Shown here: positions 1 through 12,801 of the stretch, piece by piece | Layout of the letters: the number at the start of each line of letters is the position of its first letter | Numbering within the stretch: position 1 is the stretch's first letter | Source: Brugia malayi | Taxonomy: Eukaryota; Nematoda; Chromadorea; Rhabditida; Onchocercidae | DNA: 64,000 nt | Assembly: GCF_000002995.4 (NCBI RefSeq) | Contig: NW_025062479.1 | Location: 5,077,221 to 5,141,220, forward strand | Reading direction: 5' to 3' | Translations under genes and position numbers: made by a program | Notes under the pieces: model-generated | The model's database searches: none | Seen by the model: only the letters and a program-made list of their open reading frames with translations | What the model was told of the DNA's origin: nothing

Positions 1-880
1 TTAATAATGGAGTATAAATTCTTCTTGGTCACTATCATTATTATTTGGTATATTTAATGGATCATTAGGAGAGATAAAATCGATAGGTAATCATCAAAAT
101 TTAAATATACATTCTATTTCTGCTATTAATGTAATTAATTCTCTTTCCCATAATAATCTCCTTCCTATAGCTCTTCTGAGAGCTTTCTTGGTTAGCCCAA
201 TCATTTTCTCATAAACCCCTTCGTTCCACGGTGCTTTCGGGATTATATTTTTCAAGACCATTCCTTTCAAGATTTCTGCAGATAAGTTATCGACGAAGCT
301 CGAGATGAATTGCTCTAGTGGTAAAACATGTAAAAAGTGCTACCCATCTTTTATTTTTCCATTGTTATCTTCGACAGTAATTGGGCCCATATAATCAAGG
401 CCAACCTGTCCAGAAGGTTTTGATTTCTTAACTCCCGTTTCCGGCAGATTTGGCACTGATGGTAATTTATATGGTTTAGTTCTTCATCTTCGACAAGCAA
501 AGCATCCATTGATAACCCGTTTAACTGTTGATCTTCCCTTTGGTATCCAAAAATTTGGTTTTAATTCACAGAGAGTGTGAGCAATTCCAGCATGATGTGG
601 TTCTTCATGTTTCTTTTTGATGATAAGTTCAGTAATATGATTACGACTTGGTAAATAGATTAGAAATTTTATTATTTTACTTTCATTTGTTAACTCCGCA
701 TTCTCTAAAAGGAAGGCTTGTTGATTTCCATAATTTATCGGTTTCATCACAGTATAAATTCCATATTCTAATTTGGTCTTCAGTTAATCCATCAGACTGC
801 GCTTGTGAAATTAATGTTCCTCCTGCTATCTCATAGTCGTCTTTATTCATGTAAATTTTATGAGTGGATAGTTTTTCCAA
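1..880 (-). pseudogene. Pao integrase portion (broken, partial)
   Basis: The N-terminal zinc-binding module is visible at about 600-485 (HHAGIAHT followed by CFACRR, an HHCC arrangement). The catalytic core follows as GLDYMGPI (near 395-375), and the late integrase words APWNEGVYEKMIGL and WEREL lie near 235-145. An in-frame TAG stands at 340-342 on the minus strand, so the core is interrupted. The segment continues off the left edge. Confidence 0.88.
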
Positions 881-929
881 CCACGTAGTTCTGTTTTGAA
901 GCTAAATTTGATAAACCGAAGTGCCCACA

Positions 930-1530
930 CTGTTGCTTTTAACATGCGAGCCAATTTTCAGTTATGAATTGAAATTTTACTAATTTAAAAGTTTTCTTTA
1001 CCTTTCTAATAGTCATCATAATTCTCTATTAGATTCATCGTCTTCTTGATATTTGAATTCCCATTGTGACCATTTACTTTTCTCCTTTTCTAGCCACTGC
1101 GGTTTTGTCCACCACGGTTGATAGTTTTTAAGTTTACTTGGTGAAATTCCTCTAGTAGCAACCTCCACTGGATTGTTCGCACTTGGGGTATATCGAAGGG
1201 TGAAATGTGCCCTTCGTATCTCTTCTATTCGATTTTGTACAAACCGAGGGAGTAGTCTCGTATAATTTCTGATCCAAAATAGAGCGCATTTAGAATCAGA
1301 CCAAAGCGTTGCAGGGTATATTTTTTAATTCTAGTTGCTTCAATGCAAACTGTGTAGCTCTTACTCCAATTAGTACTGAAAGTAATTGCAACCGAGGTAT
1401 GGTAATTTGTTTAATTGGGACAATATGTGATTTAGCATAAATGAGAAATGTTGAATTTTTACCACATTTTTTGATGTCGAGAACATATACTGCTGCTGTG
1501 TATGCTTTATTTGAAGCATCTGAAAATACA
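930..1530 (-). pseudogene. Pao RNase H-like portion (broken)
   Basis: Minus-strand translation gives [13 protein letters not shown] (near 1520-1480), IPRLQLLS (near 1400), WSDSKCALFWI (near 1300-1265) and a following NPVEVATRGIS (near 1170-1130). This is the usual series of the Pao RNase H domain and its link to the integrase. At least one frame change separates the blocks. It continues the retrotransposon remnant with no gap from the reverse transcriptase. Confidence 0.85.
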
Positions 1531-2760
1531 TGTATTTCTAATTAATCTGATGGGTTTATTACAGGTAGGTATATTACATATTATATTCTTTGGCCAACTT
1601 TGTATCATTGATTTCCACTGTTTTTCTTCTTGATAGCTTAAAGGCTGGTTCCACTTGTTTTGTATCCTAAATAAAAGTTGAAGAAATAAATTGAGTGTAA
1701 TCATTGAGGGGACTAAAAACCCTAGAGGGTCATAATGTGAAGCAACAAATTGCAAGATAGTTTTTTTAGGTATTTTCTTTTCATTCCATGGTTTAAGTAT
1801 TATATGAATTACATCCAATTCATAAATCCTGTTGATACCAAGAAAACTACCTTTATTAGAATTAGCCTTGTCGTATTCGGGTAATCTTTCATTGAATTCT
1901 AGATCATTCGAAATAAATTCTCCAATATTCATGGCTGCTCTTTCAAGTTCTGTTTGTTCGTACTTTAACAAGGCATCCTCTGTACACTTCGCAGATAAAA
2001 TTATGTTATTAACATAAATATTTTTCCTTATTTCTGTTGCTAACTCGTGATCATATTTCTCCAAGTGAAAATTAATTGTAGCTGATAGTGGAAAAAGCGA
2101 TGAAATTACTCCAAAAGGTAACTCTTTTAAACTGAGAAAATTTTATATTTTCTTCTGTTACGCCTTTTTTTGAATTATGCAACCAATGAAATCGAGTACA
2201 ATTTCTATCTTCTGGATGTAGTTCTATTTGTAGAAATGCCTTTTCAATATCGGCCAGTATTACTGTTTTCATCATTGATACACCCACTAGATCCCGTAGC
2301 AAAATAGGTCCTCTGTACAAATACTTTATTTAAACTTTTAGAGTCTCTAAAGTGTACTGAAGCGTCGTAAACGATTTGCGTTTTTGTTGTTGACTTATTA
2401 GGAGTTAATACACCATGATGAGGCAGGTAAAATGAATAATGCCTACCTTATCATCGGGATCCACTTGTTCTTGTTCCTTCATTATGTTGTCATATCTTGT
2501 AATCGTTTGATGAGGTTCTTTAGACGACTAAGGCATAGACCGTAGTTGCTGCTTGATTTGCCTTTAATTTCTTTCCATGGCCAACGGACTCTATATCTTC
2601 CATTGCACTTGATTATTGACTTCTTGAATTGTTTTAACGCTTCTTCATCGTCATTAGCGTTGGATTGGTCATTGGTTCCCATGTGTTCTAATTTCCAAAA
2701 GGTTCTAATTCTGAGCAAGAACTTACATTGGCTACACAGATTGACCGGACATATTTACAA
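1507..2760 (-). pseudogene. Pao reverse transcriptase portion (broken)
   Basis: The pieces on the minus strand include RWPWKE (near 2600), LPHHGV and IVYDAS (near 2420-2360), the palm-like stretch ADIEKAFLQIELHPEDR (near 2250-2200) and YDPLGFLVP (near 1720-1690). All are typical of the BEL/Pao reverse transcriptase and its following connector. The pieces lie in different frames, with stops between them, so the segment is inactive. The conserved words keep their order, pointing to point decay rather than rearrangement. Confidence 0.9.
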
Positions 2761-2800
2761 ATTCTCAGCGTTTTCGGAATTCTTGCCTTTAAATAGTAAA

Positions 2801-5800
2801 TAGTATAATATATTTCAAAGCTTTGCATAATCTCTGATATTTTTGAATATATGGTCTCTGACGAGAATGATTAACTTTTTGGTGACTAACTGTATGAAAA
2901 TTTTGAACTTCTCAGGAAAAGCCGAAAGTAGGAATTATACGTTCATGGAAAAGTTGTAATCGTTTTTTTCAGTATACCTGAGTCTCCTATATCAAATATG
3001 CATACGAAAATTAGAAGTTATGGTAGTGGATCTGTGAACAAGAATAGGCACTGATAAGAACAGGTAGAATATCATGAGCAATTCATTGAAAGGATCGGTT
3101 TTAGTCTTAAACAGAGTCAAGTTTGTCAATCAGATCAAGGAAAATAGAAAGTGTGATAGCAAACTATCGCTTGTTTAATGAGAAACAATACCAAAAAAAT
3201 TAATTAGCCTCAATGAAGCGTTATATATTAAAATATTGAACTTTTCCCACATTTTGGAAGTCTGTTCCATGAACTTTTCTTTGTATACCAAATATGATAT
3301 CTGTGCATAGATTTGAAGGGAAGTTGAAATAAATTTATCATCACTAAAAATTTCAAAATGACATGGTTGTTTTTAAAGACTGCCGCAACAAAGTTAGGTT
3401 GTCAGGATTATTCGGTCATCAGGGATGGCACATTTCATTTGATGATAGCAATAAAAAAATTTTGCCGCAGTCTTTAAACCGGTTAATTAGTTAAGGTATT
3501 GCTTGAATCGCATAACTAATTGGTTGCTGATAGACATTAGTGGACTAAAATTACTTGAAATTTCTGCTTTGGGAAACATATACTTAACTTTTCAACCTTT
3601 ACATAACAGTATGATGACTAAACCTCAACTTTATGTAATTGAATGGATGAAATATTTTTCCCGGTGGATTACTGTGCATGAGGAGAATGATCTTGAGGTC
3701 AGTTTTATGTCTAATTGTAAAACTGAGAAGGTATGGACTGCAAATATATATTTCTGGTTCCATAAATCTATGACACTTCTTTTATTTCGATAGTACTTAT
3801 CTAATTCTCGCCTAGTTTCATATTTCTGTGAGGTTAAAATACAGTTTTTTAATTTATTTACCTTCCTTTATATCCCAGAATACATGCATGATTTTTGAAA
3901 AGTTGCATTAAATTTAATATAAATTGGACATGAATCTGGATGCCAAATTTCAACAAATAACTGCAGCTCCATGATCCTTTTTTTTAGTTTAGTAGATTTT
4001 TACCATTATTTCCTGCAGTATGCATCTCTTCCAGTGTCATAGCATTAAAAAAATATTTTGGACAAAAGCTTAGCTCGTTACTCACATTCACTTACTTCTT
4101 AGAATGACAAAAATTTACAAATTACTTATACATAATCAGTTATGGATTTTCACAAATCTTTTGTAATTTATAATCTGGGCTAGTTAAAATAGATTTTGTT
4201 CAGAAACAAGTGTTTGAAAAAATGTCAAGAAAGCTTGATAAAAATTTTCAAGGTAATCATTTTTTAACAGATATTGCAATTCGGAGAAATTCATTTTCTT
4301 TAAAAAATGAGAAATCACTAAAAATATTCAAAAGAAGATATTGTCTTCATTGACATAAGTCACTTATTTTCCATAAGAACACCATAAGAAAATGTTTCTT
4401 TTCTCTCTTTTTTAATATCTGTGAATTTTTCGTCGATGAACGAGTAATGCCATCACGGGTATGCTGTTCATCACTACATTTCTGAAATAACCCTTTTCCT
4501 TGACAGGTGATTGAGGATTTACCTTAATAAATGATTTCATTGAGGGATCTTTACTTTAAATTGCCTAAACAAATATAAAATGACCAAAGCAGTTACGTAT
4601 CTATGATTTAAAGAGAAGAATTAATTAACCAAAATTTTGCAAAGAATAAGTTCATTTCAAAAATTTTATATCGACTTTAGAAGAGATAAGCTCAGATATG
4701 AATCTAATAATTTTAGACACAGAAGTTATAAGGAATAATATTCGGTCGGAGATTCAGTTACAATTTTAAAAAGCAGAGACTTTTATAAAAGATTTTTTTT
4801 TTATAAGTCAGCAAAATGATTTTGTAAATGTTTGTTAGGAAGAGTCGAATATACTGAAAGTAACTGAAAGAAAGTAATCTGTCTTATGATATTTCTGAAA
4901 TTGGAACATGTTCTAAATAAATTTAATCCTTATGCAATTCGCTCCATTATGCTCTGCTACATTAACAACGCACTACAGCAATTGGTTTTTTGATTAAAAC
5001 TTCACGCAAGTTTCTTTAAAAAGTTTGAATGTGGTTTCAATTTTTGTAATTTTTAAAATTAGGCATCAATCAATCGATTTGTTCCGTGTAGCAAGCAATA
5101 CTTAAAAATCGAGGATCGGGGAATTAATGATGACAGCCTATATCTTAAATATAAGTAAAATGAATTTGTTTTGGACATCACTGGATTAGAAAGTCTAAGC
5201 AACAGTTTCAAAATCCAGTAATGAATTACTGGGAAGCTGGACAGTTCATGTCTTCTTTAGCTATTGGTACATTTTGTTGACTTCGATGAATTCAATTAAT
5301 AATTCACTCTCACTTATTGGACATCTGATTTTATAATTTCGTAAATTTTTTACTGAAAAAAAAAAAAAAAAAAAAAAAAACTTCATTCATTTAAAGGATT
5401 TAGGTGATAACAATGCATATTTTCCAAACTGCGATACTTGATGAATACATTTATTTCTATTTGAATAATTATTTGTTAGTAATTAACTAGTGAAATTTTA
5501 TTTGCACTAAAATGAAGTCGAAATAAAGAAAAATGAAGAGAAGAAGATAGGATTTTTTATGAAATGCATAAATTAAAATTAAGCAAATGTAATTAATTTA
5601 CCTGCAAGGACTACTTTGAAAGTTGCAACACTTACTCGAATAGTAGGAAAAACATGTTATATCGGAATTTTTCCTGCAAAGGACAGCACCGATGATATTT
5701 TATTCTGTTTCATTTCTTTTTGTAAACTCAATTGGCAAGCATCCAATTCTTTAACTTAATAAATATATGCCATCTGAATTTGAAGAATCTTACATTTCCA

Positions 5801-6396
5801 AACAAAAAGCAATGGTAATCAGTTTCAATTTTTACTAAATTTTATTTGTGCTTAAAAGTTTTCGTCTGATACACAGCGAAAGTACGATGAATACGGCAAT
5901 AGCACAAATCAAGAGAAACAGATCTTCAAACTGACAAATGTGCAGAAACTGCTGAAGATTCATTGTTCACGTATGTATCAGCGACGTTAACGAATATGAG
6001 TGGAGTGGAGAATTGAACCATCACTGTTTATACGACAATGTCATTAGTGAATTTCAACACGGAAACTCTGATGCAATAAAATATGAAAAAAAGCATATCC
6101 ATGTATATAAACTGTAATGATAGCAAGAAATAAGTGATCTTTATTCACTGGGATCCAAAAATTTTAATTTTTTGAAAAAGCATTGGAATCCTTGATTTCT
6201 TGAAAATTTTACTGCATTCGAGCAGTTTGGAACTGTTTAATTTCCCGATTTTATTAAATGTTTTGTAATTTGCTTGAAACTTGAAATCTGAAATAGATAT
6301 GTATTATTCAAAATTCAGATAGTCTTAAGAAATAAATACGATTGCAATGGAGAGGAATTTCAAAAAGAGAGTAAGAAGTTTTAAAATATTCTAACA
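2801..6396. other. Gene-poor AT-rich stretch
   Basis: No convincing gene was seen. It contains a 17-bp perfect inverted repeat (3372-3388 with 3462-3478), a 26-nt A run near 5356-5380 and one isolated exon-like stretch (plus, 5877-5990, 37 codons between an AG and a stop). Its right end would carry the 3' flank of the bHLH gene. Confidence 0.6.
3372..3478. repeat. Short inverted repeat, 17-bp arms
   Basis: The arm TTTAAAGACTGCCGCAA at 3372-3388 is exactly inverted at 3462-3478, with a 73-nt spacer. It could be a remnant of a small palindromic transposon. No coding content or target duplication was recognised. Confidence 0.6.
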
Positions 6397-6653
6397 TTAA
6401 AATGGACGCCATAATCTATGACCACCACAGCTGGTCTTTGTGAACTCTTCATTAGCCGTACTGTGATCATTAAATTTGTTGTCACGGAACAGATATGCTT
6501 TTTCACAGCAGTTTGCTTCTATTTTCTCTTCAGAATGAGCTTTGATGCGTGAAGTGCCGATCATACATCCAACACTAAAATTGGTCATTAATAGAATGCG
6601 TTTCGATTACAAAAAATAGGAAAAAGCAGTATTTAAAGAAAAGTTTTCATTAT

Positions 6654-6710
<57 letters not shown>

Positions 6711-9548
6711 CATCTTTTTCTGATTTTGGCTAAGGAAATGATTTGGTTAAGGAATTTTTAAATACGCTCTTGGAAAAGCTACTGCAACGACGGTACCATA
6801 CCATTAAAATGTAATGGAAAATATTATCAAATCCGTTAGTATGGTCTTACGACGTATAATTATTAATTTTAAAGGAAACTGTTCAAAAAATTTATGCTTT
6901 TACCAATGAAGTTACTAGCTTGCAGAGTGTCACAAATTGACCGATAAAATGAAACTAATATAAAATGTGAATTAATGAGTAAATTCTTCTTCACCTATTC
7001 TCAATGTATTTCTATTTTTCATAAGTCATAAACTGCAATTTCTTTAATAATATTCCATCATTTTACAAATCAGACTCATTAAAGTTTTAAGTTCTCGAGA
7101 GAAGTGATATAAAGGTTTCTAAGAGCTTTATTTATGGTGTGATAAAATTCCAGAAATATGATGTGTGCAGAAGTTTACTTTCTCAAACACATGCGATTTT
7201 GGTATTTTGATGATATTTTATTGCTTTGATCCCATGTTTTATGAATAATAATGTGGCACATTTTGCTGTTCTATTTCTAAAAAATAATTCATTTTTTCCG
7301 CTCATATAAAAAATTCACACTCAAATATTAAAATAATATAGTATATATAGAAAGATTAAGAAAACAAGAAAATCAAAAATATCGCTCAGCTGATTTTCTT
7401 CATTGAATTTTTCAGTAAACGTGTATGTTTGATTAACATAGTCCTTCCCTGTAACGCAATACTTAGTCTAAAGAGACTGCCTCAATATATCTAAAAGTAC
7501 TCAAAATTCATCTAAGGAACGACACAATGTATATCTAACTAATGATTGAAGTGATAATTGTGTGACGATATTGATCATTTCAAGATGAGGAACCACCAAT
7601 TTATGCAAAACGATTTCACATAGGATACAGTTCACAGCGTTCAACATCTTTAGTCACTAATATTACATGTAGGCATGAAAAGCAGAAGGATGACAGGCTT
7701 TCATACTTTCTCAATCCACTGGAAATTTTTACAATAATAGTTGTGGAAAAGTCATAGCTCAGTTCGTATAATCTCTTTATCACCTTACCCCTACCTCCTT
7801 TAATTCACCTGTTTGTGTGGTTCAATATCTCAAATGTCGAAGGCTGCATTATTTTCGTTTGCTGATAATTGTTGTATGCATGATTGTTGTAATACATTAT
7901 GTTCGCACCAGTGCAGTCGCATAGTAGCGATGCTGACATTGTTTCATGCTGCAATGTTGTGATACGGTTTAAGCATTTTGATCATAACTTGTCATTTCCA
8001 TATCTCGTATTGAGATCGATCTGAGCATTTCAAAATGAACTCTGTTCTGTTTTCCATTTCCTATCGTTCAGAGATTTCACTGCATTACTACAATACTTTG
8101 TTTGTTAGAGAGCATATTACACGTTTAACCAGAAAAAAGCTTTGCAGATAAATTTCCTACACATTAAGTTATTTAAATTTAACTTCAGGCAATGAGAATT
8201 ATCAACAACTGTCATGCTAGACCAACTTGGCGACAGATTCTCTAGAATAAGCTATAAGTTCTGAAAAAAACTGAAAAGTATGTTAAAAAACTACTGAATT
8301 TCTTGCAAGCTCAGCATTACTTTTTTAGTTTTATGATTACCTTCATGGCTGGTTCACTGATAAGCAAATGTAGACGAGCATTCAAATGACTTGTGAGACG
8401 ATTATTGTATTCTCGCAAATCAACTGGCCATTTCTCTAGCAATGTATAATTTTGCATTTCGCGCACACAATTTGAGAAACCATCCACAAAATAAGGCAAC
8501 GAAAAGACTTTTTTTGCTTCTGAAGAGAGACACCACTGTCACTTTAATCAAACACAAATATCTCACTCAAAATTTTGAATCCATATTATGATACTTTAAG
8601 AGCCGTCGCCAAGTGCACAATGTATGTAAATTCGTTCAAAAAGTATTACAAATAGAAATCGAATTCATATTACGGTACGTTTTCTCATCACCATTTAAAT
8701 TAAAAAGAATTAGATTTTTTGGTTTTCCTTCTGCTTTACTAATTTAAATTTATCGTTTTCTCAAAAAAAAAAAAAAAAAAGAATGAAACTAACTGCTATT
8801 AGCAGCAATACATCTTCTTAGCTGTCTAATATAGGCGACACTCATTTCCAAAACATCTGCTTTCTCCCATTTGAAATGACTTGGAGACTTAAAATGGTTA
8901 AGAAATTATAAATTATCTTAAAAAAATACACATTACATTTTCCAAAATTCTCAACAATTCAAATTTTCGTTCTGGCTCGTTTCCTCTGAGTTTTAAAATT
9001 CTAGGTCAAAAATCTAGAAAAGTTTGATTATATTAAACAATGGAAAGGATTAGAAATATAGTATCAGTAATTATAATATATAATGAGAAATGGCAAAAAA
9101 TTAGAGCAGAAAGTATGAGATGGTGGAAATAAGTCAAATCAAAGCGGTAAAAACAATAAATATTGGAAAAAATAACCCTGTTTTTAACATCATCTACTAA
9201 CATTTGTTTCATCTCAAAAAGACATTTATTGATTCGTTCTCTTCGTTTTCTTTCTATCAGCGGTTTGTTAGACTAAAAAATCTTATAAATATTAATCTAA
9301 ATAAAGAAAAATTCTTTCAGCAGTTCAAACTAAATGTCAAATTTTAATTTCTTGATTATTTAACTGAAAATGAAACTCTGAACTTACCTTGGAATAAGCA
9401 TAAAACAAGTCAGAAAAAGAAATCGAAAAATTTTTAGCAAATGCATCATTTTGAATATTTCAATACAATTTAATTTCATGTCGATCACCTTTTTTGTCAA
9501 AGTTTTTCCCTTTTCTAAATCCGACTTTTCAACGTCAGCTTGTGACAT
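6397..9548 (-). CDS. HES/Hairy-type bHLH-Orange transcriptional repressor (LIN-22-like)
   Basis: A nuclear DNA-binding repressor of the Hairy/E(spl) family. Six exons: 9548-9489, 9272-9177, 8887-8794, 8519-8341, 7948-7809, 6574-6397; 248 aa from the first ATG. Exon 1 can extend to the acceptor ending at 9605; that upstream part is open but has no ATG, so it is either 5' leader (possibly trans-spliced) or follows an unseen exon. Exon 2 carries the basic region and helix 1 (NKPLIERKRRERINK; the proline in the basic region is a HES hallmark). Exon 3 carries helix 2 (KWEKADVLEMSVAYIRQL). Exon 4 encodes the Orange domain (YFVDGFSNCVREMQNY...LTSHLNARLHLL). The last residues are LWRPF, resembling the WRPW tail that recruits Groucho in this family. 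All five junction phases agree. Intron 5 (6575-7808) is the longest. The domain call is firm; orthology to lin-22 is inferred. Confidence 0.88.
6653..6707. repeat. Compound microsatellite (TA)n(GA)n
   Basis: About 13 TA repeats run directly into about 14 GA repeats, inside the last intron of the bHLH gene and about 80 bp upstream of its final exon on the minus strand. Likely length-variable between individuals. Confidence 0.95.
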
Positions 9549-11163
9549 TGAATGTTGCCTTATTCGCTGACAAAATGTGCTTTCGCTATGAACTTGATCA
9601 GTCACTGAAAATTACTGAATTTGTGATAATTAAATATGAGCATAAGTTGGAAGTCTTCAAATTGCTTAATGTTAAATTATATTGTGGAAAAAAAAAATTA
9701 AGTTTTTTATTCTAATTTTGAAGCTTTTTCGATCTATTTATGTACAGGAACATACAATAAAAATCTAATTTCCACAAAAAATTTGGTTATGAAAAACTGC
9801 CTTGAGAAAGATTCCGAAATTTCTGCATAACAATAATTTCTTCAGGAAAGGTTGCAGTGAGATAAGCCAAGACTTAACAAATCAAAACTATATCAACAGC
9901 GCTCATTGAGAGATATGAGCGCCGGAATTTGGTTAGAGTTTTTCGAAACTTATGACGAGCTAAAAATTCTGAAAACTTCTAATTATCTAGTTTCGAAGTT
10001 CCGAGTCTTCAAAAAGCTGACATCATGCCATTATCTCAATTTCATTTCTATAGCTGAATATATATATTCTTGAAAAAGAAAGACAAAAATGTCTTAGTTT
10101 TCATGTCTAGAAAAAACAAATAACAAAATGAAAAACGTTTTATTGTCAATTTCAAAACTTTTTAGAAGCTATTAGTATCTAAAATTAGGCACGATTTATT
10201 TAATAATATAAGATATCAATCCACTGGAAACAGATTTATCTTTGTTTTGCATAGGTAATGGAAGCTAGAATCCTTTGTGAACAAATATTAAATCAAATGT
10301 CGAAACAATATAGAATACTTCAGATTCAATTCTAGAAATTGTAAAAGTCACAAATATTGTGGCCTTTCATAAAATATAAAATGTAATAAGTTTTTAAGGA
10401 GAATGAATTAAAATATTGATGAAAAAATTTTTAATTGTAATAACTTCAATTTGTAACAACTTCAAGCATTATTTCACATGATTAATTCATCCTTTACGAT
10501 ATTTGATGATGTGGAAAAAAAAAGAAAAAGTAAAGCAAACAGAAATAAGATTCATACTGCACTGATAACGCTAAATTTCTGTCCCTTTTCGGACATTTCA
10601 GGTCCTAAAATACCGAATCAAATTATTGAAAATTTATATTTAAACTACCCGAAATCCGCATATCTTCTTCGTAGCTAATATTTTTTCTTCGGTATTAGCA
10701 TTAATATATTTGCACCAAATGGTCAGTTTCTCTTATGCTGAAAAACGAGAAAGCAGGTGTGTGAGAGATATCATTTCCATGAAAAATATAAAAAAAACAT
10801 GCATACATGGTAATTAGCATTATGGTAGTTGTAATTAATGGCATTAATTATGATAGTAGTGATAACAGTGATAGCAATAAGAACGATGCGTCCTCACCAG
10901 TAATAGTAGTTGTGACAGCTAATGTGATTATGATAATAATAATGACAGTGGAAACTTCATTACAAATATCATGATTATTATGAATCAAATTGATAGTCAT
11001 GGTGAAAGACATTTCGAAGGTTTACGGTAGGAGTCGTGCGCATTAAACAGTTGATGAATGATGCCGACGAAGTTTTGTAGAATTGACAAGAATGCAGGTA
11101 GTAGAAGGAAGAGAGAGATGTATGTTGATGGGGACAAAGATAGTTAAAGTGAATAATAATTGA

Positions 11164-11203
11164 TGAGGAAGAGGTAAGAGAAGACTGAGGAAGAGGTAAG
11201 AGA
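11164..11203. repeat. 18-nt direct repeat, period 22
   Basis: The unit TGAGGAAGAGGTAAGAGA occurs at 11164-11181 and again exactly at 11186-11203, in a purine-rich tract. Confidence 0.9.
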
Positions 11204-12727
11204 ATTTTTTTAAAGGCCATTTCGAGGATGTAACGACTATCTCAAACATCATCACCATGTCGTTCAATAACGACAGATCTGGAGAAAGGGAAGAAAGAAC
11301 GAATGATGATAGAAGTGCTCCAATGCATTTCGTGGGCAACTTACGGGTGATGCGATGCTCATTTGCCATAATGAGGATGATTTATAAGGCATTACTGATC
11401 GGATGAATCTGATAAATTACTCGCTCACCGTAAGCACACTTATTCATTCCACTGGTCTGTTTTCTTCCCCAGTTCTCTTCCTTCCCTGCCTTTCATTTCA
11501 CCGTATCAGCCAGCTCATATTTCACTAAATTTCCGAAGTTTATTAATTACACTGAATTTATTTGTTTATTTAGTTATTTTCATACTACGATTTGTAACTC
11601 CAAAAACTCAATAAATAATTTTAATGGATTCATCAATAATACGTGGTGGAATAAATTGCTAACAAGCTGAAGTTGTCTTCATTTTGCCATTCAGAGGAAG
11701 CCTTAAACACCCATGTCAGAAGTAATATTCTTCTTAGAAGTAAACTTTATCACCATGTTTCTCAATTATTTATAAATTGTACCGATTATTCTTATAAACA
11801 ATTTGTTTATCAATTCACAGGTGATTGAAAATTCGTTCAAACAAAATTCCCATAATACCAGCATTATTCCTTCATGATACAAGAAAATAAAAAGCGCTAA
11901 AGTGGTGTTATAATTGACAGGAGCAAGTGTCTGTCTGTTGCTCTTATTTTTCAAATCTATGTGACTTTTATAATTAGCAAAATGAAAAACGGAACGTTCT
12001 CGCAAAACTGATTAAATCAAATTTTATGGATTTTTTAACCACGACAAACCCAAAATCTGAGAAAGTTCAGGTAAAAAAAAAGTTTCAGGGATTACTTCAT
12101 TTTGCAGCTAATTTAACAATTTAATAAATACTTAAAAAAGCCCTACTTTTAAAATTTTGAAGAATGAGTATTCCTCAGGAAACTTCTATTTAGACATTTG
12201 CTAGTATTCTCAACAGATCTCTGGTCAGCTTCTTATTCCTTTCACTTCTACTTGACAAGTTTTTGGAAGCACTAAATAATATCTCTGCATTTCCAAATGT
12301 TGGAACATAATTACCGTGTCGAATTATAGCTGTACTTCTTAATCAAAACAATGTATAGCAAGGACATTTTAAATCACTAAATCATTCCAAGTTTGCAAAA
12401 ACCGTAATAATCTATTCTGCATATTGAAAGGCAGCAATAATATCTTAAATTAACTGCAGAATTTATAGATTTCTCGTCCATTTGTTTCAGATAAGATTCT
12501 AATAGATGTTGGTGAGGGTATTGAATTGAACAATGAGATGGCAGAAGAGTAGACGATATTTATCATTATGCTAAATCTGACCCTCGTTCATTAAAACTAA
12601 TAATGGCACCCTAAGTGACAAATTGTTGTTGTCCGGCGCTCGGTCAATCCCGATATCTTTTGATTCGATATAGCGTCCCACTATACAGTATCGCTTTCGC
12701 TTTATTTATCAATTTCTTCCCATTCCC

Positions 12728-12801
12728 GACTTAAAATCTTTGGCATAGAAAACCTTCCCACTTAGACTTAAAATCCTTGGCATAGAAAACCTTCCCACTT
12801 T
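12728..12801. repeat. 37-bp tandem duplication
   Basis: Two adjacent copies (12728-12764 and 12765-12801) differ at two positions (T/C in the middle, A/T at the end). The shared core includes TTGGCATAGAAAACCTTCCC. A recent local duplication; no function is visible. Confidence 0.95.

Larger units (their letters stand above)
1..2800 (-). mobile_element. Degenerate BEL/Pao-type LTR retrotransposon, pol region, truncated by the window edge
   Basis: Read on the minus strand, the order is that of a Pao pol gene: a pre-RT segment (about 2760-2480, with FWKLEHMG and RWPWKE), reverse transcriptase (about 2480-1560), RNase H (about 1530-930) and integrase (about 880-1). The frame is broken by stops and frameshifts, so no single protein can be made. 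No LTR or gag was recognised on the 5' side above about 2800. The other end lies beyond base 1. BEL/Pao elements are common in nematodes and insects. The family call is firm; the boundary near 2800 is only where recognisable similarity ends. Confidence 0.92.

Noticed and set aside
1..2800. Active retrotransposon
   Set aside because: Several stops and frame changes interrupt the pol frame, including an in-frame stop in the integrase at 340-342.
11043..11369. Minus-strand open frame of 108 codons
   Set aside because: Low-complexity Leu/Ser-rich translation of a purine-rich repeat tract (the 18-nt direct repeats lie inside it); no domain or splice support.
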